Translations under genes and position numbers: made by a program
In this document: positions 21,101 through 22,256 of the stretch, piece after piece
Position numbering within the stretch: the stretch's first letter is position 1
Layout: every line of letters starts with the position of its first letter
DNA from: Acanthaster planci
Taxonomy: Eukaryota; Echinodermata; Asteroidea; Valvatida; Acanthasteridae
DNA: 22,256 nt
Direction of reading: 5' to 3'
Assembly (NCBI RefSeq): GCF_001949145.1
Contig: NW_019091647.1
Location: 49,685-71,940, forward strand
Notes under the pieces: generated by a model
Database searches by the model: none
Told to the model about the DNA's origin: nothing
The model's input: only the letters and a program-made list of their open reading frames with translations

Positions 21101-21844
21101 ACATATAAATTATGCCTGGCCAAAAACTGAATATGTATAAAGCCCTCATGCAGAAGAAATACTTTAAGAACATAAAACTGTGTCAAACATTTTCATATAC
21201 TATTCATGTAATGTGCTCTGAAAAACTGCCCGTTCATGGTAAGTATTAACATCAGTGTTATAGCGATGCTAGTAGGCGCCAGGTGGGCATCTCCACCACA
21301 GCATTCTACCGTCCAGCACTAAGGTTCATGAGAAAGCCAACCAACTGGCACAAAAATCCTTCAAAATGTCAGAAAGAACATTAGCCACTTTGGAAATTTC
21401 ATCTTTTTACCGTACCTAGAAGAATTTTTAAGATGTGAACTCTTAATCAATTTAGAGAGAAAAATTCACTGAAAAACAATCTAGAGTCCCCTTAAGTGAA
21501 CACCCAACCATGACCCGCGAGACTCCAGTCACTTCGTTCCCTCCGTTTGCCATTATTCTTTGTCCTGCACTAAAATATGGCTGGCTTTAACATTGATTAA
21601 CATCTTGATGGCATGCACTATGACTCAGTCCAATTCATCAAACTTACATCTACCACATCCTCTGATTCAAACAGCATTGGCTTGATCTTGGCCAAGTACA
21701 TCAGGCTGAGGTACAGCTGGGAGCCAGGCTTGGCTCGCGTGCTCTTCAAGGTTTTTAGGGCACCACACAGCAGACCATCAATGCGGTCATCATCTTCTGC
21801 CCCATCTGCATCGAGGACCTGATCCAACAATTCTGCGGCTGGAA
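68..21844 (-). CDS. INTS1: Integrator complex subunit 1, 17 internal exons (partial gene)
   Basis: INTS1 is the largest Integrator subunit, an all-helical scaffold that holds the complex together on paused RNA polymerase II in the nucleus. Integrator cleaves snRNA and promoter-proximal transcripts. Seventeen exons join as 21648-21844, 18659-18796, 17995-18160, 17165-17276, 15822-16005, 9708-9853, 9221-9362, 7928-8110, 5847-5955, 4952-5072, 3946-4023, 3598-3755, 3166-3262, 1766-1857, 1085-1145, 768-843 and 68-180. Every junction has GT and AG and a matching phase, giving 2173 nt and 723 whole codons. Recognition rests on runs close to vertebrate INTS1 as I remember it: LYLSLMYLAKIKP, LVSVLACNLL, EMWLQNPK, SRNPNNM, MVFQDLL-like, QRDAVWWLHTVVP, EDTLMRVLV, GLSRELPL and YHHPENIQLP. 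The family is about 2,200 residues long, so about one third is present, from the N-terminal part toward the middle. Start, stop and promoter lie outside the window. Only the identity score is missing; the family call is very secure. Confidence 0.96.
181..767 (-). other. INTS1 intron 16
   Basis: Unique-looking A+T-rich intron. I see no repeat, RNA gene or coding segment in it. Confidence 0.8.
768..843 (-). CDS. INTS1: INTS1 exon 16 of window
   Basis: The acceptor is CTTTGGCAG and the donor CAG/GTAAGA. It codes NFKFPPPTAAPDERSQEEVR, ARELQ, which corresponds to NNYSYPPCT---DEETR-EM-NRELQ of INTS1. From phase 2 to phase 0. Confidence 0.94.
1085..1145 (-). CDS. INTS1: INTS1 exon 15 of window
   Basis: A 61-nt exon. 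The acceptor is ...TCATAG and the donor GTAAGTA. It codes LAAWERYPMLRCFMEMVMT, matching GLAAWEEYPTLKMLMEMVMTN. From phase 1 to phase 2. Confidence 0.95.
1146..1765 (-). other. INTS1 intron 14
   Basis: A+T-rich intron with no repeat or coding signal that I can support. The shorter intron 15 (844-1084) is likewise featureless. Confidence 0.8.
1766..1857 (-). CDS. INTS1: INTS1 exon 14 of window
   Basis: The acceptor is TTTTACAG and the donor GTGAAG. It codes YTPPSLAISNLYWKGWILLV, VITAFNPTNI, matching YQPPNLAISTLYWKAW-LLLVVAAFNP-NIG. From phase 2 to phase 1. Confidence 0.96.
2604..2763. repeat. 24-bp minisatellite, about 6.7 copies
   Basis: Unit CTTGTGTCTGGTCTTGGGCATGAT in head-to-tail copies at 2604, 2628, 2652, 2676, 2700 and 2724, with a partial copy from 2748. 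The first copy differs (TCTCAAGCATGGT) and the copy at 2724 has CTGCTC for CTGGTC. The inner copies are almost identical, which suggests recent expansion. Because 24 is a multiple of three, an open frame runs through it, coding a repeated LVSGLGHD peptide. I regard that as a by-product. Confidence 0.93.
2777..3137. mobile_element. snapback retroposon-like element with tRNA-like core
   Basis: Two near-identical arms of about 82 bp lie in opposite orientation (2818-2899 and 3049-3131), with only a few differences. Between them is a tRNA-like core. The same 12 bases TACAACACTGTT flank the unit at 2777-2788 and 3126-3137, as a target-site duplication would. If so, the element is 2789-3125 and the left side has about 29 bp outside the arm. 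The long direct repeat and Pol III-type promoter suggest a SINE mobilised by a LINE; the inverted arms would equally suit a foldback DNA element. The family is not one I can name. Confidence 0.75.
2959..3046 (+). repeat. tRNA-like Pol III core of the snapback element
   Basis: A box TGGTCGAGCGG (2966-2976) and B box GGTTCAAGTCC (3011-3021) are 45 bp apart start to start, as in a tRNA gene. The acceptor stem pairs at six of seven positions (two wobble pairs), a D stem GTC/GAC is present, and the T arm GTGGG/CCCAC is perfect. The anticodon arm has an 8-nt loop, so this is not a working tRNA. A TTTTTT terminator follows at 3041-3046. It is a tRNA-derived SINE head. Confidence 0.75.
3166..3262 (-). 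CDS. INTS1: INTS1 exon 13 of window
   Basis: The acceptor is TTTCATTAG and the donor GTAGGC. It codes FPVLKVERIQLIDAVLNLCA, YHHPENIQLPQ, matching VLKVERVQLIDAVLNLCTYHHPENIQLPPG. From phase 1 to phase 2. It lies only 28 bp from the 3' direct repeat of the snapback element at 2789-3125. Confidence 0.97.
3263..3597 (-). other. INTS1 intron 12
   Basis: No repeat or coding segment visible. Intron 11 (3756-3945) is also plain. Confidence 0.8.
3598..3755 (-). CDS. INTS1: INTS1 exon 12 of window
   Basis: The acceptor is GGTTCAG and the donor GTCAGT, from phase 2 to phase 1. The product runs LLLSLLSEVPVLEDTLMRVL, VMGLSRELPLSAADGLELAD, KLVKRAAVLYAE. SEVP-LEDTLMRVLV-GLSRELPL is among the strongest INTS1 matches in the window. 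Confidence 0.97.
3946..4023 (-). CDS. INTS1: INTS1 exon 11 of window
   Basis: A short exon of 78 nt. The acceptor is CTTGTAG and the donor GTAAGC. It codes LQKVLFMESSESYCSKDNWP, PESDR, matching CLYKVLF-E--E-Y-K-DNWPPESDR of INTS1. Phase 2 on both sides. Confidence 0.95.
4024..4951 (-). other. INTS1 intron 10, half filled by a piggyBac-type MITE
   Basis: The element at 4174-4649 occupies the centre. The flanks (4024-4169, 4654-4951) show nothing else. Confidence 0.85.
4174..4649 (-). mobile_element. piggyBac-type MITE, 476 bp, related to the 3.2-kb element
   Basis: The ends are CCACATACTGCCAGGTGC at the left and, read inward on the minus strand, CCACTTGCTGCTGGGG at the right. Target sites are CTAA (4170-4173, a decayed TTAA) and TTAA (4650-4653). 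The right end read inward shares a long stretch with the left end of the transposon at 10109 (terminal repeat, then TTTATACRT..., then CCCGAAAT). The left end resembles the right end of that transposon (CTGCCNGGTGCTTTT, then an ACA-CAGSCRRGCRATTTT-like block). It is therefore a deletion derivative lying in reverse orientation. No transposase coding is left. Confidence 0.8.
4952..5072 (-). CDS. INTS1: INTS1 exon 10 of window
   Basis: The acceptor is GAACATAG and the donor GTAAGG, from phase 1 to phase 2. It codes MDVLRGFQNQASVMQRDAVW, WLHTVVPKMFKVNQQDFNQ. The run LR-FQNQ--..QRDAVWWLHTVVP is nearly the same as in vertebrate INTS1. Confidence 0.96.
5073..5846 (-). other. INTS1 intron 9, with small TTAA element
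   Basis: Holds the 181-bp TTAA element (5465-5645). Otherwise plain, apart from scattered CTACATGTA palindromes such as near 5274. Confidence 0.8.
5465..5645. mobile_element. small TTAA-flanked MITE (piggyBac superfamily)
   Basis: Inverted ends CCCCTTCACAACAGGAT (left) and CCCCTTCGCTACGGAT (right, minus strand) lie directly inside TTAA at 5461-5464 and 5646-5649. The unit is 181 bp and non-coding. The TTAA duplication and a C-rich terminus starting CCC or CCY are usual for piggyBac. The terminus differs from the 3.2-kb element, so this is another family. Confidence 0.78.
5847..5955 (-). CDS. INTS1: INTS1 exon 9 of window
   Basis: This exon has no ORF of its own long enough to stand out. The reverse complement between CTTAG and GTTTGT reads DRMLLSLADLIVLAALLSVS, PVIKEAVAAYTRGDRK. 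It corresponds to the INTS1 segment ending in VKEAG-AWDKGEKRN. The donor GTTTGT is weaker than its neighbours. Ends in phase 1, joining AC of the next exon to give Asp. Confidence 0.92.
6269..6707. mobile_element. TA-flanked MITE, pogo/Tigger-like, 439 bp
   Basis: The left end CAGTGGAACGCCGCTATAAC and right end (minus strand) CAGTAGAACATCACTATACC match over about 25 bp and are each bordered by TA (6267-6268, 6708-6709). Inside both ends lie further copies of the motif GTTCGGTACAGCGGT or its complement, giving subterminal palindromes. The CAGTGGAACC-like terminus and TA target suggest the Tc1/mariner superfamily, pogo/Tigger branch. I see no transposase. Confidence 0.72.
6713..7636. mobile_element. 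second TA-flanked element of the same type, 924 bp
   Basis: The left end CAATGGCACTATAACAAC follows TA at 6711-6712. The right end (minus strand) CAGTACAACACCGCTGTAAC is bordered by TA at 7637-7638. The ends resemble those of the neighbour at 6269-6707, with only five bases between the two. The interior is A+T-rich. Minus-strand open frames of 96 and 101 codons (6702-6992, 7017-7322) show no DDE or helix-turn-helix motif. The left end is more worn than the right, so the exact start is less sure. Confidence 0.6.
7928..8110 (-). CDS. INTS1: INTS1 exon 8 of window
   Basis: Exactly 61 codons, phase 0 on both sides. The acceptor is CCCCTGAAAG and the donor AAG/GTAAAT. The product runs FLANVFQDLLMNRDDYLRA, VRALFREIVKSLRYDLDF, FCRGLMKERTDKQFIDME. 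It matches the VFQDLL-N-DDYLRA-RAL-REI and FC-GLM-ER segments of INTS1. A Met in the exon is internal, not a start. Confidence 0.97.
8111..9220 (-). other. INTS1 intron 7
   Basis: A+T-rich with no repeat I can define. A 97-codon plus-strand frame (8350-8643) has no recognised domain or exon signal. Confidence 0.78.
9221..9362 (-). CDS. INTS1: INTS1 exon 7 of window
   Basis: The acceptor is TTTCATAG and the donor AAG/GTACGA. One base completes the split Lys codon, then 47 codons follow: ELLSQHSDNLSTLLKHTIYN, ELSNSRNPNNMALLATIFQH, SPEASAK. NELS-SRNPNNM is an INTS1 signature. Ends in phase 0. Confidence 0.96.
9363..9707 (-). other. INTS1 intron 6
   Basis: Short plain intron, no other feature seen. 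Confidence 0.8.
9708..9853 (-). CDS. INTS1: INTS1 exon 6 of window
   Basis: No long open frame marks it, because the exon is short and closed by stops in flanking introns. The reverse complement reads LTRPAQELLMAVCLNCDTHD, then QEDVEVIGHLIKIRLKTKP and LINHYMLSMK. The acceptor is TTGCAG and the donor GTAAGTC, ending in phase 2. It closely follows LTRPAQDLLM-VC-NC-THG and HLIKIRLK-K of vertebrate INTS1. Confidence 0.96.
10602..12044 (+). pseudogene. piggyBac-family transposase, disrupted
   Basis: The enzyme normally cuts and pastes the element at TTAA with a DDD/RNase H-like active site. Part 1 (Met at 10602 to 10961) has an acidic Ser-rich start, SEVISGESSSSDYDS, and a block ending EAFRLFFDDV. 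The frame shifts at a TA run near 10937-10947, and part 2 continues with IVEETNRYAVQ, ELKAFLGHCAMMGI and FLQILQALYF. Near 11237-11247 a segment is missing and the frame changes again. Part 3 holds YNLALDRAFSSPDLF (second Asp at 11295-11297), DYNALMGGINRSDQL and a Lys/Arg-Tyr-rich stretch to 11891. TAG at 11892-11894 interrupts the frame. Beyond it the same frame codes a Cys/His-rich tail (C at RAC, RC, DVC, PLC, DPC, then YHPIH) ending at TGA 12042-12044, the zinc-binding domain usual at piggyBac C-termini. The upstream Met at 10569 is possible but lies in a less typical leader. Confidence 0.92.
12112..12403. repeat. 126-bp tandem repeat, about 2.3 copies
   Basis: The marker CTTGT at 12141, 12267 and 12393 repeats with a period of exactly 126 bp. 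Each copy carries TCATNAATTGAAAAAGTA-like sequence, CCTTTGAAAAAAAGACAAAAA, GTCATGAATGT and CTGGTTATAGGAC. It lies inside the 3' non-coding part of the piggyBac-type element and breaks off in the third copy. Confidence 0.88.
13360..13884. repeat. left arm of a large inverted duplication
   Basis: Its reverse complement matches about 14735-15327 through a series of shared blocks in the same order: GCAAATATATGACCTTGATTT, GCTTAAGATGTAACCAAC, AGAAAGATTTAGGAT, TTTTGAGTTATGTTCATT, CCTTGGCAAAA, GTACATGTACCTGTACATAC, GAGGTAATCCCTCT and CCCTAAAAGAG. Arms are diverged but co-linear. Outer limits are approximate because similarity fades beyond about 13360 and 15330. The family is unknown to me. Confidence 0.82.
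13611..13680. repeat. TACATGTA-rich palindromic tract
   Basis: Runs of TACATGTA, GTACATGTAC and GTATAC. The mirror tract in the right arm is at about 14892-14962, with more at 15038-15060. These self-complementary octamers are scattered through the whole window and dense only here. Confidence 0.7.
13885..14188. mobile_element. palindromic hairpin MITE
   Basis: An almost complete palindrome of about 304 bp. Arms of about 143 bp (13885-14029 and 14047-14188) run from TTCACCCCATTGTCATG through CACATTAAGC, CAATACGGTCG, AGTGCACCTCCAAGAGTTTG, GTTGGCCAATCACAATG to GAAATCTTTCGA, around a loop containing TATGCATGTTTGGAC. Differences are a few substitutions and one 2-bp gap. It lies exactly at the inner end of the left arm of the larger inverted duplication. 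A related copy lies at 19650-19802. Confidence 0.85.
14225..14395 (-). mobile_element. tRNA-derived SINE fragment
   Basis: On the minus strand an A box TGGTGTAGAGG (14378-14368) is followed 42 bp later by a B box GGTTCGAATCC (14336-14326). After it comes a body with GGGTTTTCTGTCCCTGCC and GGTTTTCCTCCCACC, of the kind common in tRNA-derived SINEs of marine animals. Limits are estimates. No target duplication was found. Confidence 0.6.
14735..15327. repeat. right arm of the large inverted duplication
   Basis: Counterpart of 13360-13884 in opposite orientation. It differs by an internal duplication: a block of about 55 bp starting TTGCCAAGG and ending GTGCCCATCCTAAAT occurs at about 14981-15036 and again at about 15099-15153, period near 118 bp. 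The left arm has a single copy. Confidence 0.82.
15328..15657 (-). mobile_element. piggyBac-type MITE remnant, same family as 4174-4649
   Basis: Co-linear with the right two thirds of the element at 4174-4649: CAGAGCCC, ATTAGCGTGCARCGGTGCTG, GGTCTTTTGTT, GTACGGTCTTTTGTTA, then the terminus CCCCGGCAGGAAGTGG next to TTAT (15658-15661, decayed TTAA). The left terminal repeat is missing; similarity fades where the inverted-duplication arm begins. About 40 bp near the terminus are also absent compared with the other copy. Confidence 0.72.
15822..16005 (-). CDS. INTS1: INTS1 exon 5 of window
   Basis: The acceptor is CCTCGACAG and the donor AAG/GTAGGA. It completes the Arg of R-Y and codes DSVETYVVDFVRDQLTRRQ, then PRNLLRVLTAACGFPEVRLL and RLEMWLQNPK. 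These match the VEEYVLDMLRDQL-NRR and EMWLQNPK blocks of INTS1. It is followed by the 6-kb transposon-filled intron. Confidence 0.96.
16006..17164 (-). other. INTS1 intron 4, with 412-bp TTAA element
   Basis: Holds the element at 16168-16579. The rest (16584-17164) shows no repeat or gene. A 67-codon frame at 16603-16806 has no support. Confidence 0.8.
16168..16579. mobile_element. TTAA-flanked MITE (piggyBac superfamily), 412 bp
   Basis: The left end CCCCTTGACGCCTGGA and right end (minus strand) CCCCTTCGCGCCGGGA match at 13 of 16 positions. TTAA lies at 16164-16167; at the right the site is TTTA (16580-16583), a one-base decay. A 140-codon open frame (16172-16594, plus) nearly fills it but has no known domain and runs through the right terminal repeat, so I do not call it a gene. 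Confidence 0.75.
17165..17276 (-). CDS. INTS1: INTS1 exon 4 of window, variable acidic linker
   Basis: This exon was chosen mainly by phase. The acceptor CATCCAAG completes the phase-1 codon of the exon before, and donor AAG/GTACAC leaves phase 2. The product is a Ser/Asp/Glu/Thr-rich linker (GGSPLRDDSDLSSESTS, then TEDVDLTADLQAEGVTP). Vertebrate INTS1 has a similarly acidic, poorly conserved linker here before the PRY motif. It has no strong sequence match of its own, so it is the least certain exon, but exons 3 and 5 need a piece of exactly this phase. Confidence 0.85.
17277..17994 (-). other. INTS1 intron 3
   Basis: Plain A+T-rich intron without a repeat or gene I can support. Confidence 0.78.
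17995..18160 (-). CDS. INTS1: INTS1 exon 3 of window
   Basis: The acceptor is TTGGTTCAG and the donor GTAAGT, ending in phase 1. The product begins VFLEDAMGERVWVD, followed by SNVQTAFGTKMPPRHLLL, matching the ED-GERVWVD and QTAF-T-MPPR signatures of INTS1. The end (LSTGNPDLL) enters a less conserved linker. Confidence 0.96.
18161..18658 (-). other. INTS1 intron 2
   Basis: Plain A+T-rich intron with a few TACATGTA palindromes (near 18410 and 18475). Nothing else seen. Confidence 0.78.
18659..18796 (-). CDS. INTS1: INTS1 exon 2 of window
   Basis: Exactly 46 codons, phase 0 at both ends. The acceptor is CCCCGTTCCAG and the donor AAG/GTAAGA. The product runs YVCSLLKRD, FKSKGNPLVSVLACNLLM, then ENNWPIAFVK. 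The block FK-KGN-LVSVLACNLLM is one of the most conserved parts of INTS1 and, as far as I recall, lies in the region once called DUF3677. Confidence 0.96.
18797..21647 (-). other. INTS1 intron 1, 2.85 kb
   Basis: Contains the hairpin element at 19650-19802. Elsewhere I see no repeat, RNA gene or exon. Frames of 83 codons at 20625-20876 (plus) and 114 codons at 20842-21186 (minus) are unrecognised and lack supporting splice or family evidence. Confidence 0.78.
19650..19802. mobile_element. palindromic hairpin MITE, second diverged copy
   Basis: Imperfect inverted repeat. Left arm AGTTTGTAATGTGTTGGCCA and right arm TGGCCAACACGTTGCAAACT surround a loop with CCAAACATGCATT. The loop and arms match the element at 13885-14188 in reverse orientation (AAATCTGTTGACCC and ATGCATGTTTGGA). 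It lacks the outer arm part of that copy (CCCCATTGTCATG side), so it is shorter or a separate subfamily. Confidence 0.75.
21648..21844 (-). CDS. INTS1: INTS1 exon 1 of window
   Basis: First exon seen, read right to left. The acceptor is ...CCAACAAG and the donor GTAAGT. It begins with two bases of a split codon and ends in phase 0. It codes for a PAAELLDQVLDADGAEDDDR segment, then the conserved CGALKTLKSTRAKP and LYLSLMYLAKIKP stretch of the INTS1 N-terminal helical region, ending in ESEDVVD. The AAG acceptor without a long pyrimidine tract makes the left border slightly less sure than the donor. Confidence 0.93.
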
Positions 21845-22048
21845 CTTGTTGGAGGTGATGTGAAAAGGGACAGAACACAAATAGTTTAATTTGCTTGTAG
21901 TTATGGATGTATCACTTAAATATTTCAAACTATAAATGCAACATTTTAAATCTGCTGGAAACTTGTCCTAAACATTTGAATAGACCAAAATTTACAACAG
22001 TTTTGAAAAAAGTATGGTTTTCCTCATAGACATTTGGGGTTCCTGACC
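21845..22048 (-). other. INTS1 intron before exon 1 of window (partial)
   Basis: Acceptor side of the intron. No feature is seen before the minisatellite begins. Confidence 0.8.
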
Positions 22049-22256
22049 TTCAATGGTCTTGATACCCTCACCATCAATGATCTTGATACCCTTGCTATCA
22101 ATGGTTTTGATACCTTTCAATAGTCTTGATACCCTTACCATCAATGGTCTTGATACCCTTCAATGGTCTTGATACCCTTGCCATCAATGGTCTTGATACC
22201 CTTCAATGGTCTTGATACCCTTCAATGGTCTTGATACCCTTGCCATCAATGGTCTT
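22049..22256. repeat. 19/24-bp minisatellite, cut by window edge
   Basis: Head-to-tail units ending TCAATGGTCTTGATACCC. Long units (24 bp) carry TTGCCA before TCAATGG; short units (19 bp) have TTCAATGG and lack five bases. The two kinds alternate irregularly. Left copies are more diverged (CTCACCATCAATGATC, TTGCTATCAATGGTT) than right copies. It lies in the partial intron upstream of exon 1 and continues beyond the window. Confidence 0.9.

Noticed and set aside
20625-21186. Frames of 83 (plus) and 114 (minus) codons as genes or exons
   Set aside because: No domain, and exons 1 and 2 join in phase 0 without any missing INTS1 segment.
22049-22256. CRISPR array
   Set aside because: Units are contiguous with no unique spacers, in an animal intron. 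It is a minisatellite.

Overview
The window is nuclear DNA from a multicellular animal. On the minus strand it carries 17 internal exons of INTS1, the largest subunit of the Integrator complex. All exon borders are GT/AG, and intron phases join without a break into one frame of 723 whole codons plus split codons. Both gene ends lie outside the window. The intron sizes, the many TTAA and TA transposon remnants, tRNA-derived repeats and frequent palindromes of the type TACATGTA suggest a marine invertebrate. A lancelet or another invertebrate deuterostome is my first guess, but that is inference and not proven by the sequence.

Layout, in transcription order from the right end. A 19/24-bp minisatellite lies in a partial intron at the right edge. 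Exons 1-5 lie at 21844-15822. Exon 1 is followed by a 2.9-kb intron that holds a hairpin element. A 6-kb intron (9854-15821) separates exons 5 and 6 and is the most complex part. It holds a 3.18-kb piggyBac-type transposon (10109-13289) with TTAA target sites, matched terminal repeats and a broken transposase on the plus strand. Next to it is an inverted duplication with arms of about 0.5 kb (about 13360-15330). Inside the duplication sit a perfect-looking hairpin MITE, a tRNA-derived SINE and, at its outer edge, a shortened piggyBac-type MITE. Exons 6-17 lie at 9853-68. The introns between them carry two adjacent TA-flanked pogo/Tigger-like elements (6269-7636), two further TTAA elements (4174-4649, 5465-5645), a snapback element with a tRNA-like core and flanking 12-bp direct repeats (2777-3137), and a 24-bp minisatellite (2604-2763).

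The only host gene I can support is INTS1. It acts in the nucleus as a scaffold of the Integrator RNA-endonuclease and phosphatase complex on RNA polymerase II. Everything else is intronic repeat material. The transposase is inactive as drawn: it has a frameshift in a TA run, an internal deletion that removes the segment expected to hold the first catalytic aspartate, an Asn at the expected third aspartate, and an in-frame TAG before the zinc-binding tail. The 476-bp element at 4174-4649 shares both ends with this transposon and looks like its non-autonomous relative.

I see no prokaryotic or viral system, CRISPR array or functional tRNA. The most unusual structures are the snapback tRNA-core element and the nested inverted repeats. 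Both would fold into double-stranded RNA in the INTS1 primary transcript.
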